A DNA stretch of 64,000 bases from Paragorgia papillata (lineage: Eukaryota > Cnidaria > Anthozoa > Scleralcyonacea > Coralliidae): assembly GCA_035771165.1 (NCBI GenBank), contig JAWNZC010000174.1, forward strand, positions 979,001 to 1,043,000, given 5' to 3'. Shown one piece after another: positions 9,022 through 18,409 of the stretch; positions within the stretch are counted from its first letter, which is position 1, and every line of letters starts with the position of its first letter. The notes beneath the pieces are model-generated. The model saw nothing but the letters and a program-made list of their open reading frames with translations. It did not search any database and was not told the DNA's origin. Both the position numbers and the translations under genes were made by a program.

Positions 9022-10314
9022 CGATATCACAGAGTATTTCGGTTTGGTTAAATGTACCGTTCTCCCCCCACGTGGTCTTTACCATCCGGTTCTACCGTAT
9101 CGTGCTCACGGAAAGCTTATGTTCCCGCTGTGCCAAACTTGTGCTGACGGATTGAACCAGGAGCAATGCACCCATACAGACCAGGAGCGTGCAATTCAGG
9201 GTACTTGGGTAACCAATGAATTACAGAAAGCTTTGGAGAAAGGATATCGGTTGATCGGAATACACGAAGTGTGGCATTTTCCCCAACAGAGCAACGAGCT
9301 ATTCAAGGACTACATCGACACATTCCTGAAGATAAAGCAGGAATCCAGCGGTTATCCGGAGGGCTGTGACACCGAGGACAAGAAGCAGCAGTATATCGAC
9401 GAGTACAACCAACGAGAGGGTATTCTCATGGATCGTGCAAAAATTGCGAAAAATCCTGGACTCCGTGCTTTGGCGAAGCTCATGTTGAACTCTTTTTGGG
9501 GTGAGTACAAATATTGTAATAAATATCGTAATAAATAACGTAAATTTATTAGAGAGAGCGCGCACATTAATATTGTTGATAGATATTGATTTTTTTTGTT
9601 TTGTTTTATTTTGCAGGGAAATTTTGCGCAGAGAACCAACATGACTAAAGTAAAGCTCATCACAGATCCGCAAGTGTATTTCGACATGTTGACGGCCGAC
9701 GAAATAGAAGTGATCGATGCTTCGTTTGTGAGTGACGAGGTCATAGAGCTACGATATGAACACAAAGATAACTTCATCGAACCGAATGCCAAGACCAACG
9801 TGGTGATTGCTGCTTTCACAACTGCTCGCGCCCGGTTAAAGCTCTACAGCACGTTGGAACAGCTCGGAGAAAGAGTGCTGTATTACGACACGGACTCTGT
9901 GATTTACGTGAGTAAACCAGGAGAGCCAGAACCGGAGACAGGCGTCTATTTGGGCGAATTGACGGACGAATTGGACGGTGATTACATCACGACTTTCGTT
10001 TCTGGTGGCCCGAAGAACTATTCGTATGAACTTAGAGCGGGAAAACGTGTTGTAAGATACGAGGTATCACTTTAAATTTTCAAACATTGGAAACAGTTAA
10101 TTTCAATGTTATGTGTGATTTAGTATATTTTAATGTTCTGTGTGATATGAAAAACACAGATCCAGTGAAAGTATCTGTAGATATACCATTCAAAATTACC
10201 AGGAATACTAGCACAAAGCAAGTTATCACAAAACAACAGCACAAGGATTATAGGATAGTGTACAATAAACGAGTAATTGTAGAAAATTTCAACACCATTC
10301 CGTACGGTTACTAA
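9022..10314 (+). pseudogene. Polinton-type family B DNA polymerase, C-terminal half, broken
   Basis: Starts after motif A and contains the palm insertion, motif B (PGLRALAKLMLNSFWG, ending at 9500), an intron at 9501-9616, motif C in YYDTDSVIYV (about 9885-9915) and the C-terminal tail up to the stop at 10314. Breaks: the exonuclease domain and motif A are missing, one extra base follows the intron near 9625, and the frame shifts again near 10050. The same protein region is at 59.6-60.96 kb. Family known to replicate Polintons by protein priming; this copy cannot be functional. Confidence 0.9.
9501..9616 (+). other. Spliceosomal-type intron in PolB motif B (116 bp)
   Basis: Donor GTGAGT directly follows the TGG codon plus G of NSFWG; acceptor TTTTGCAG follows a T-rich tract. 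The second PolB copy has an intron at the same codon and phase (60147-60271). The two intron sequences are otherwise unalike by eye, which suggests long divergence at a conserved site. Confidence 0.75.
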
Positions 10315-10634
10315 TTTTTGCACATGGGGTCTGTAAATAATTGTAAATAGTTTAGGGTTTTTAACTTTGTGTGCTGATAATTAATACTTTTGTGTGTACT
10401 TGTAAATAGGAAATTTAATAATATATCTTTTATTAACACTACCTGTTGTCTTATTTTCTGGCGTGGCGGTTCAAGGGCTTAATGAGGGTCTTTTAGAGCA
10501 GATGGGTAGGGGTGGGGGTTAGAGGGGATAGGGAGTGTATTCAAGCGATAGGGCCATAGGGCCACGAAAAAGGCCCCCAGGGCCATATAAAGTATTTATT
10601 TTTGAGTGCCTTTTCAAATCGTTCATTTTTTATC
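10315..10634. other. Intergenic spacer between PolB and zinc-finger genes
   Basis: Contains G-rich sequence (10450-10570) at the position where the right-hand copy has its 70-bp hairpin array, with GGGCC-type inverted words (10550-10583). TATAAAGT at 10583-10590, about 45 bases before the ATG at 10635, is a plausible TATA box. Confidence 0.45.
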
Positions 10635-10871
10635 ATGCCTCGAAGGCGTAAGGATTGTCCTGTCTGTGGCAAGCAAAGTTTATTAAGATTAGAAAATCAT
10701 TTATCCAATGTTCATCAACTCTCTTCAAAAGATAGGCAACCGTATTTGATTCGCGCTAAAGCTTCTCCTATAGATTTAGAAACTTTGTTAAACGAATTAC
10801 ACAGACTTATCCGAAATACTAAGTACACAAAACGGGTACAATGTACTAAGCGGCCAAAATGGTATAAATAA
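10635..10871 (+). CDS. Small C2H2-like zinc-finger protein of the Polinton backbone
   Basis: 78 residues starting MPRRRKDCPVCGK. One finger can be read: CPVCGK, a Leu-rich segment, HL, then VHQL, giving C-x2-C...H-x4-H spacing. The C-terminal half is basic and helical. The ATG at 10635 is preferred over 10602 because the homologue at 61488 starts at the same residue with flanking similarity only from there. It sits between PolB and the ATPase in both copies. Probably binds nucleic acid, either as regulator or packaging factor; the role is inferred. This gene is intact. Confidence 0.75.
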   Translation: MPRRRKDCPVCGKQSLLRLENHLSNVHQLSSKDRQPYLIRAKASPIDLETLLNELHRLIRNTKYTKRVQCTKRPKWYK

Positions 10872-10903
10872 GATTTCACTAGATCGGTCTGCTCAGTTTA
10901 ACT

Positions 10904-11232
10904 ATGTACTCCATACAGCTAACACACATCCTTTCGGGCTCTTGGTCTCTGGTGGTACTAAGACAGGCAAGACAACCTTTGTGGAACAATTGTTAGCTAA
11001 CGCCCAAATCATGATCGACCGTGCTCCAGAAAATATCATGTATTTCTACTCGGAATATCAAGATACGTTCGGCGAAATAGAAACCTTAATTCCAGGGATT
11101 CAGTTCGTTCAAAGTTTGCCCCAGTCGATGTTGGATAGCATTAACCCCCAAACAAGAAATCTATTTATAATTGACGATATGATGGGAGAAAAAGATGCAG
11201 AAATTGCTAAACTCTTTACTAAGAAATCGAAC
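10904..11232 (+). pseudogene. Polinton packaging ATPase (FtsK/HerA-A32-like), truncated
   Basis: The Walker A motif is intact (VSGGTKTGKTTFV, near 10945-10980) and a Walker B-like LFIIDDMMGE lies near 11160-11190. The ATG at 10904 corresponds to that of the second copy (61707), but two extra bases near 10925 put it out of frame. Homology ends at about 11230, where the sequence joins inverted integrase sequence through roughly ten shared bases. In Polintons and related viruses this ATPase pumps DNA into capsids. Confidence 0.85.
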
Positions 11233-11706
11233 ATGTTTGTCCTTCAATAACTTTTGAAAACGTTTATTGGTAAATTCTGTTCCTTTATCAGTATGAAGTT
11301 TTTCCGTCTTCCTTCCTTTCTTTAGTATATTTCCAAAGGCTTTAACCAGACTCTCTGCAGTCTTTGTTTTTAATGGTTCCACCCACGCAAATTTGGACAG
11401 TACATCAATAACAGTTAAAACGTATTTATAACCATTATTTGTTTTACTAAGCGAGTCCATAATTACTAGATCCGCCTCCCATTGTTCATCCATCGCTCCA
11501 ACAATAACACGATTTCGCTTGAAATTATGTCGTACGGGTTTATGCAAAGTATAAGTATCTTGCTGTCTAAGCCATGTTTTTATCTTGTTTCTGGATATCT
11601 GAAATTTTCCGTCACTTTTTACGACACGGTATAAGGCATCTACGCCGCCAAAACTTGCCGGACTTTTTGGGCTGTAATACAAGTCTTGAAGGTACTGTTC
11701 CGCCAT
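11225..11706 (-). pseudogene. Polinton retroviral-type integrase (rve), 3'-truncated
   Basis: The frame opens at an ATG at 11706 and reads through the N-terminal segment (LYYSPKSPASFGG), a zinc-less helical part, and the catalytic core: Asp in WEADLVIMD, VLTVIDVLSKFAWVEPLK and the second Asp in LHTDKGTEFTN. It is cut at about 11225 before the third catalytic acid. The following residues read antisense ATPase sequence. Related N-terminal sequence occurs at 53737. Integrase of this type inserts Polinton DNA with 6-bp duplications. Confidence 0.9.
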
Positions 11707-11818
11707 CTAATTCGGATGCCTGTATCACAATCTTTCCCCCACAACACGCTGAGATGCAACGAATTCTCCGAAATATATTACGGAGGGCTATTTGTGGTAA
11801 ACCGCCACAGCAAGTCAT
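11612..11818 (-). CDS. Small Cys-rich ORF overlapping the integrase start
   Basis: From an ATG at 11818 the frame encodes about 68 residues with paired Cys at both ends of a basic helix (MTCCGG, FRRIRCISACCGG, then an acidic ELDGG). The last third overlaps the integrase start in another frame. A shorter native product is possible. Symmetric CCGG pairs around a basic helix are unlikely to arise by chance, but no family is recognised. Confidence 0.4.
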   Translation of the reverse strand: MTCCGGLPQIALRNIFRRIRCISACCGGKIVIQASELDGGTVPSRLVLQPKKSGKFWRRRCLIPCRKK

Positions 11819-11881
11819 GTTCACACGATTAAGGTCGGAGATAAATGAATGAAAAAAGGCAACGACGCAACATATATACAC

Positions 11882-12298
11882 TCAGGCGATATATGCATAT
11901 ATTAATCTCTGGAACAGTTGACCAAGCATTCTTAACGAAGAATTCTTACGCCTCTTGTATTGTGATAAATCTATGTTCTGAAAATAATTCACCGTTCGTC
12001 GAACGGCCTCTCGAACCGTTTGGTTATCGTACGAATCGCTAACTCTGTACACGAAAGCGAGATAAGCGACTATTCTTCCAAAATTATTTACATTAATTTC
12101 TTCATAGATATGATGAAGGTTCACACGATCTAATTGATCGCTAAAACTATCAAACAGGTGTCGATGATCGTCAAGACATGTCTGAATATAAAATGATAAC
12201 GTATTTTTATCGATATCAATGTTATGTTGTTTTAATTCATCAAAAATTGTATCCATAGCGTATGCGCGCTGTATTGGTCTATAACAATTCGTGTTCAC
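11882..12298 (-). CDS. Bcl-2-like protein
   Basis: 138 residues, probably all-helical. Residues about 45-95 carry the feature that suggests the fold: an amphipathic helix (HRHLFDSFSDQLD), a linker, and VNNFGRIVAYLAFVYRV, which matches the BH1 pattern in which Asn-Trp-Gly-Arg-Ile-Val lines the BH3-binding groove (here Phe replaces Trp). A convincing BH2 motif and a C-terminal membrane anchor are not seen. Bcl-2 proteins control mitochondrial apoptosis, and several large DNA viruses carry them. It lies in the right inverted repeat, downstream of and parallel to the GRF gene. Probably an accessory gene of the element; fold assignment is from motif only. Confidence 0.6.
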   Translation of the reverse strand: MNTNCYRPIQRAYAMDTIFDELKQHNIDIDKNTLSFYIQTCLDDHRHLFDSFSDQLDRVNLHHIYEEINVNNFGRIVAYLAFVYRVSDSYDNQTVREAVRRTVNYFQNIDLSQYKRRKNSSLRMLGQLFQRLIYAYIA

Positions 12299-12344
12299 AC
12301 GACCAAAGTTGGAGATAAATGAATCACAAAAAAGTCAGGTATAA

Positions 12345-12352
12345 ACATATAT
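12345..12352 (-). terminator. Polyadenylation signal candidate of the GRF gene
   Basis: AATAAA on the minus strand lies about 40 bases after the GRF stop codon at 12391 and before the Bcl-2-like start at 12298, fitting separate transcripts for the two genes. Confidence 0.45.
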
Positions 12353-12390
12353 TTATTAGATAGATAATTAGAATACAAAATTGTACATGT

Positions 12391-13023
12391 TCAGCAAATG
12401 TGCAGTTTTTCGAAGTCTATAGTCAAGTCATTTACCGACTTTTGAGAAAGGTACTCTTCGTAGGCTTTCTTATGATCAGTTTCATGGCTCGTGAATGTCT
12501 CTCCAGTCTTTTTGACTGTATATCTGTAAGATGGTGGCATACTAAGCAGAACAGTGGAAAATGGTTCAAGGGGATCTTCTTCAGGTTTCCATTCGAAAAA
12601 GTCACAGCAGTTTTCTCTCTCGTGGGGACACGAGTAAAATAGACGACCTTGATTAGGACTTTCTTTCTTGACTTTGCTAGTACGACAAATCAGACCATGT
12701 CGACATATTGGTTTGATACCCTCGAAGACATCAGCCCATTGCCAAAACGGACAGGGATTTCCTCGTTCGGAGCAAACAAAGTATGGTCTCCCGTAACTTT
12801 CCTTCATCTTATCTTTAACCAGTCGCATCTGTGCTAGTCGTCCATGGCCATAGCACCTTGGATGTATACATCCACTTTCATGGAAGGAGGCTACGGCTTT
12901 TCCAAACATGTAGCAATCTTTTTCTGGGCAAAAGAACTCGCAACTAGGTTTCTGTCCACAGAACCAAAACGTACCCTTCTGTGTAATTGTCAAAGATGCA
13001 GGTTCACCGTGTAAACATTCCAT
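12391..13023 (-). CDS. Protein with three GRF-type zinc modules
   Basis: 210 residues, intact. Module 1 (residues 3-38): CLHG, then TFWFCGQKPSCEFF. Module 2 (about 50-98): a CIHPRC/GHG start, KES, then GRPYFVC and PCPFWQWAD. Module 3 (about 107-147): CRHG, then GRLFYSCPHERENCCDFFEW. Each follows the zf-GRF scheme of an early Cys/His-Gly, a Gly-Arg-x-Phe/Tyr strand, Cys, Cys and a terminal Phe-Phe/Trp. GRF fingers of APE2, NEIL3 and TOP3A bind single-stranded DNA, which would suit an element with protein-primed replication; that role is inference. The last 45 residues match the tail of the 817-1347 protein. A TATA-like box lies 160 bases upstream. Confidence 0.75.
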   Translation of the reverse strand: MECLHGEPASLTITQKGTFWFCGQKPSCEFFCPEKDCYMFGKAVASFHESGCIHPRCYGHGRLAQMRLVKDKMKESYGRPYFVCSERGNPCPFWQWADVFEGIKPICRHGLICRTSKVKKESPNQGRLFYSCPHERENCCDFFEWKPEEDPLEPFSTVLLSMPPSYRYTVKKTGETFTSHETDHKKAYEEYLSQKSVNDLTIDFEKLHIC

Positions 13024-13181
13024 TGTAGTTGTATTCTAATCCAACGGTAGATTTTCTAATGCTTTCAACAAACGTTCCAATCCTTCTCTAAAGTCTCGAA
13101 CAAGTATAGATTCGTCCAACGAACTTAGCCAACCAGACCAGGTGTAATCCTAACATCGTAGTGATTATAGCTCAGCTCCGA

Positions 13182-13191
13182 GCTTATATAG
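13182..13191 (-). promoter_or_regulatory. TATA-like box of the GRF gene
   Basis: GCTATATAAG on the minus strand, about 160 bases before the start codon at 13023, identical to the word in the left inverted repeat. Confidence 0.4.
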
Positions 13192-13362
13192 CTTCATGCG
13201 CACATATTATCCCAGTCTTGTCCAAACATGTCCTAATATGCTGGCTCCGTTTATTACTTTCGTGCGTCACACTGTGATGCGCACCGTGCGTCACACCGTG
13301 CGTCACACCATCCCTTTGGACGGTATATGGGGGGGGGGGGGGGGTTGTCATCTACTAGTTAT

Positions 13363-14383
13363 GTGGGTTGCCTGGAAAAACATGTTTTTAATCATAGGCG
13401 ATAAGCATGCACCTTTTAAGAAAAGGAGAGTAAGACATAAAAAATCACCTTGGCTCACTTCTGATATTAAATTAAAAAAGAATGATTGAGCGTGATAGAT
13501 TAAAAGCTGTGGCTACCAAAAACAGGCGATCCAGTTGAGTGGGCTAACTTCAAGCAATTAAAAAACTCTTTAAACAATGAAATTTAGAAAATTAAAGAAG
13601 AATATTATTATAACCGTTTTAATGAAACCTTTGGACAACCAAAACAAACTTGGAACACTATAAATGAAGTTATGTCAAGAAACACTAAGTCTGAACTTAA
13701 TGTGCAAACCGTAACTATGAATAAGACCGCACATACCAATCCGGAACAAATAGCCGAATTATTTAACAAACATTTACGGAGATTGGTCCTAACTTAGCAT
13801 CAAAATTACCTACCTCAAGCAAAAGCTTTGAGCAATATATAGCTCCAATGAGTAACACGTTAACGTTTACTGAAATAATACCATCTGATGTTAAAATCGT
13901 AATAAATAATCTTAAAACAGATAAGGCGACTGGCTTAGATAAAATCCCCTGTCGCCTTGTAAAAGAAGCGGCTGCAATAATAGCTGCTTCGCTTTGTCAC
14001 ACATTCAATACTTCCATTCGTGCGGGGATTTTCCCGTATGACTGGAAGAGAGCCAAAGTTACTCCCATTTATAAAGCAGATGCTAAGTATGAATTGAACA
14101 TTTATAGACCAATCTTCGTTCTATCTCCCATTGCAAAAGCTTTTGAAAGACTTATTCATAACCAGTTGCTTCACTACCTGCAGTCATCTAACTTATTATC
14201 TAAATATCAATCAAGTTTTCGAAGCCTTCACTCTACTACAACCTCATTATTGGTCGCAACTAAGGAATGGTTTGCTAATATGGATGTTGGTAAATTAAAC
14301 TCTGCTGTTTTTCTTGACCTTTCAAAAGCTTTTGACACTGTAGACCACTCTATTTTACTACGTAAACTTTCTTTATGCGTATA
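13363..14383 (+). pseudogene. LINE (CR1/L2-like) linker and reverse transcriptase, truncated
   Basis: Right of the 5-kb element the frame starts with DKHAPFKKRRVRHKKSPWLT, the segment between endonuclease and reverse transcriptase in such LINEs. After frameshifts, 13848-14383 is an open RT: DKATGLDKIPCRLVKEA, YRPIFVLSPIAKAFERLIHN, QSSFRSLHSTTTSLL and AVFLDLSKAFDTVDHSIL. The YADD region and everything after are replaced by the CT microsatellite. The 5-kb Polinton element entered this LINE. Confidence 0.85.
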
Positions 14384-14385
14384 TA

Positions 14386-14585
<200 letters not shown>

Positions 14586-14873
14586 AACGAACAGAATAAA
14601 CAACTAAATGTCATTCACTTCAGTCAAAAAAGTGTTCAATACAAGTGTAGAACAAAGTTATATTTAAAAACGGTAAAAAGGATAAAAACAGTCACTAAGA
14701 GTTTCACGCTATTGCGATCATCAGACTGAATGGTTGGTTGTTGCGATGTACTTGCTTATCAAGGTTGTTGTTGGGTAGAAGAATTTGTGTTGTGATTGGT
14801 GGAGAGAAACTTGTTTTCGTGACGACTTTTGGTGATTAATTCCGATCTTTTGTTGAGAAGGGAAGATCTTTCA

Positions 14874-15160
14874 GGGCCTATTTATATGGAGCCGAGTTAC
14901 CCGGCTAGGCGAGTTACCCGGCATGCCGAGTTGAAAAAAGATGAGTGTTTATATGAGACGAGTTACTCGGCAAAGCCGCCCACGCATTATAATGGTTTCA
15001 CATTCCATGAGTAGTTTCCGATTGTCTTCATAAGTGGCGCGTGCACTGTTGTGACGAATTCAACTCGGCTAGCCGAGTTACCCTGCAAGAGAGTTTTATA
15101 TGGGAATATTTTCATCCTGGCATGCCGAGATCTCGGCTGTTTTGCCGGTCGCCTTTCGAT
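14874..15160. repeat. Harbinger left sub-terminal repeats
   Basis: Repeated CCGAGTTACCCGGC and CATGCCGAG words in both orientations, with two TTTATATG(A/G) words. Such clusters commonly flank Harbinger coding regions and may be transposase-binding sites. Confidence 0.6.
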
Positions 15161-15173
15161 TTGATTTGTTTCA

Positions 15174-15808
15174 GAGCAATGCTTGGAGTCTGCCTTCCCT
15201 GTATTATTAACTAAATGGACTACGCCAAATGTCAAATTGTTAATCTCTATAAGAAAAGAAGGCGACAAACTGTTTCACACTGGCGTCTTAAGAAAGAAAA
15301 CAATTTGGAATCGAATTGCGAATAAGTTTAACGATGCAGTCGAGGGTGTTTTCACCACTGGTGAACAGTGCCAAAGCAAGTGGAAAAAGCTTGAGAAAAA
15401 GTACAAAGAAGTAAAGTTTTACAACAACCAGTCTGGAAATAACTTAAAGGTATGGGAATTCTACGATCTAATGGACAATGTTATGGGTACAATCCAAACG
15501 TTGTTCCAGTCTGCATAATGAGTAGTATGAAGGATTTACCACAAGAAAGAGATACATGTACCAATGGCGATGAGGATGAAATCAGTAGCCAGCTTGAAGA
15601 AGAAGAAAAAGAAGAAGAAGAAGGGAGTAGAAAGAAGAAAAGAAAAAGCAGGTCTACCTCGACTGCTGTTGTTGAATTTCTAAATGACTACAGCACAGAA
15701 AACAAAACAAAGGAAAAAGAAAGAATGGATATGCTGAAGAAAATGCATGATGATAAAATGGGTGTAATGAACAGATTTCTTACATTAATGGAGAGACAGC
15801 ACGAAGCA
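15174..15808 (+). pseudogene. Harbinger Myb/SANT-like protein, one frameshift
   Basis: After a likely acceptor (TTTGTTTCAG at 15165-15174) comes the Myb-like domain: a first helix with LLISIRKE, KKTIWNRIANKFND, then CQSKWKKLEKKYKEVKFYN. Near 15487 the frame shifts by one base, after which a linker, an acidic/Lys-rich region (about 15595-15655) and a C-terminal coiled helix (ERMDMLKKMHDDKMGVMNRF) follow. In Harbingers this partner binds transposon ends and brings the nuclease to DNA. A single frameshift points to a fairly recent loss of function or an unrecognised short intron. Confidence 0.8.
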
Positions 15809-16148
15809 TAAGTCATCTTTCTGATTATTTGTGTTTTACTTGCACGTTTATGTATTCTATTAATATTTATTATATACATTTCAATGATAAATTATCAAAC
15901 ATTGTATTTAATATTTATATTGTTGAGTTACTGTTTAATTATTTTTTAAAAGTTAATTTGAAAGTGAATTTTTAGAAATGGTGTAAAATTTCAATCAGTT
16001 TATGGAATAAATAAGTTGTTGTTAAACACCATTGGTTTTTGTGTAGAATTTATAATGTCAGTAACACTACGAAAGATAAGCCCTAAGAACATCTCTTTTT
16101 ACTGCAGCCTCTTGGTTGTTTGCATGTTCACAATTGACATTCATGTTG
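15809..16148. other. Spacer between convergent Harbinger genes
   Basis: AT-rich; AATAAA-type words on the plus strand near 16005 could end the Myb transcript. No gene seen. Confidence 0.4.
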
Positions 16149-17960
16149 TCATCTGTTGATGTCATCATCAATAAATTCTTCATAGTTTTCCTCTAACATT
16201 AAACAGAAGTTGTGCAGAACACATGCTGCAATAATCACTGAAACAATTTTCTTCCGACAAAGGATGTCCAAGTAAAACAATTTCCTCCATCTCCCCTTTA
16301 GTAAACCAAATGCCCGCTCGATGACTTGTCTAGTTGAGGACTGTTTGAAGTTGTATGTTCGCTGTGATGCTGTTAGATGCCCATTGTCTTTATACGGTAC
16401 CATCACCTACCTGAATATAAGTAAATTTCCAATGTTACTATTACACCTGTACCTCCACTCTGCATGTTGCTTATCTATATACAGTAAATTGTTTGTCTAT
16501 GTACTAACTTAAATTTAATTAATAGCACAGAATAGTATATTATGCTTTCTGATATTCACTCACACTTTTTTGTTATTCAAATGTCAATAACATTGGATAC
16601 CTTAACAAAGGGTAACCAGAATCTGCAAGTACATGAGCATCACCAGGAAACAGCCTCTGATGGTTTTGCATAGTTTTAGCATACAATGGGGAATTTGTCA
16701 GTACTCGAGAATCATGTATTGACCCTGGCCAACCTGCATACACATCTGTAAATGTGAGGTCATGGGCACAGACTCCCTGTAACATATAAAAATAAATATC
16801 AGCCTGGTCCGTGTGATTCATTGTAGTCATTCTGTACTCATTTTGATTAATACATGATAATTATTTTACCAAATTTATGTGGGTTTAAATTAGCATTTCT
16901 AGCCTCATTATGTGTGTTGTTTTTTTAATAATTCAAAAAAATAAAATTACAAAAGAGGCTAGACAGGCTAATTTAATCCAGTGTAAAGGCTTGCTTAATG
17001 CCTCAAAATATTAATATGTATTTGGTCACCTGCAAAATTACTGAATGAGATCTTTTTCTATTCAGGTAGTTAACTATCAGGATAATCACTGGGTGTTTTT
17101 ATTTGGATATGTGTCCCATCTAGAGCACCAATAACATGGGGAAAACCTCTTCTTTCTTCAAAACCCTGCTTTATTTCATTGGCCTTGGCACCTTATGAAT
17201 ATAATTAAAAAACAGTGTTAAAACAACAAACACTGTTGAAATATTGTATATTAATAATATAAATGGTCTATTCATTCCATTTAAACCAACCCCCCCCCCA
17301 TCCAGGAAATCTACATTTCTTCAGGGGGGTTTCTTTCTATTATATAAAATTCTTACAGGGGATAACTTCATTTTATGGAATTCTTTAGGGGTTTAATAGT
17401 TTTCTAAAATTGATGGAGTTCTCAAGGGTATACTTTTTAAAACATACATACTCGAAAATATAGATATTAAATACATGTAATGAAGTTACCAATATATCAC
17501 ACCCATGACATTACCCCCTGAGCCTAGTTAATGACACCCCTTATTTCAGACAGTTGGATAATAAATTAAGTAACACATTTCTTTGTAAATACACATTTCT
17601 TACCTTGTGGCCAAATAATAAAATCAGTCCTCACGCTGACCAGAGCTTTACAGACCCTATGCAAACACCGATGTACACTGCTCATCGTAATGTTGAACCT
17701 ATCGGCGACACTTCGGTGGCATTCAGGAGTTGCTAGCATCCATACTGCAACTAAAACTTGCTTTGTCGGATTAATAACAGGTCGTCTGGCCGCGTTTTCA
17801 GGGGGAAGGCAACCTGTTTAAACAACGACCCTTACTAGGGATTCAACAGTACATCTTTTCAAACGAAAATGATTCCTGGATTCGTCGAGTTGATATCGCG
17901 GAACTACCTCTTCGAAAACATTTCGTTTCTCATCAATTTTCTCCTGCTTAGGGATCTAAG
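16149..17960 (-). CDS. PIF/Harbinger DDE transposase, intron-split
   Basis: Coding blocks on the minus strand, in order: about 17960-17839 (N-terminal, EEVVPRYQ, donor GTAAGG), 17813-17604 (NPTKQVLVAVWMLATPE, helix-turn-helix, donor at 17603), 17191-17076 (VIGALDGTHIQI with the first catalytic Asp), about 16780-16590 (FTDVYAGWPGSIHDSR with the second Asp, then ADSGYPLL) and about 16411-16149 (ERAFGLLKGRWRKL with the catalytic Glu). All three acidic residues are present. Acceptors and donors of GT-AG type flank most blocks. A stop near 17070 and an uncertain middle exon keep me from claiming an intact gene. HARBI1-like nuclease of the transposon. Confidence 0.75.
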
Positions 17961-18409
17961 TACTGCTATTACATTTTACGGTAACTCTGAACATAAAAGA
18001 GAAAAGTTTTCCTCGAAATTTTCGAAAAAGCATCCAAATAACATAAAAAAAAATTTTCGTCCTCCATATTGTCAAGATACAGCAGAGCAATACAAAACAA
18101 AGCAGGAGTCTGAGGACGACAACTTGGCCCCGGTCTTCCCATTAACCCAGAATAATCCAGAGAAAAAATTTCCGGTCCGACCGGTCTGACCGTGCAAATG
18201 GAAAGCCCAATAAGATAACTTTACGTCACAGTTTGTGAAAAGTATATCTTTGTTATTATCGAACAAAAGCATTTGGCGAATTTGGAGCCATGTGCGAGTG
18301 TTTCTCCTACAACAGACTCTGTAAATTTTAAGTGTTTTTCTTTGACAATATAACAATAATGTTTTGCGCTCATTGTGCAAAGAGTGACGTAAAGTTATCT
18401 TATAAGTTA

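Larger units (their letters stand above)
8333..13356. mobile_element. 5.0-kb rearranged Polinton-derived element with gene-bearing inverted repeats
   Basis: Both ends read AGTAGATGAC inward, followed by a C-run (18 C at 8342-8359; 16 G at 13329-13344 on the other strand) and CATATACCGTCCAAAGGGATG. The interior holds PolB, zinc finger and ATPase pieces on the plus strand, and integrase, Cys-rich, Bcl-2-like and GRF genes on the minus strand. The 5'-AG...CT-3' ends fit Polinton/Maverick termini, but the flanking six bases (TCTGTA and AGTTAT) do not match, so no target duplication is visible. It interrupts a LINE. Complete Polintons are about 15-20 kb, so most of the backbone has been deleted. 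Confidence 0.85.
12185..13356 (-). repeat. Right terminal inverted repeat (about 1.17 kb)
   Basis: Complete counterpart of the left repeat. It carries the GRF gene, its promoter and the first part of the Bcl-2-like gene. It lacks the 32-bp CCGCCTCATT block found after GGGATG on the left. The terminal G16 tract ends at 13344. Confidence 0.8.

Noticed and set aside
8682..9155. 157-codon open frame read as one novel gene
   Set aside because: It is a chimera of GRF start, Bcl-2-like start and out-of-frame PolB made by deletions.
9501..9616. Intein at the PolB motif B site
   Set aside because: Only 116 bp, no splicing-domain motifs, and stop codons in frame; GT-AG intron fits better.
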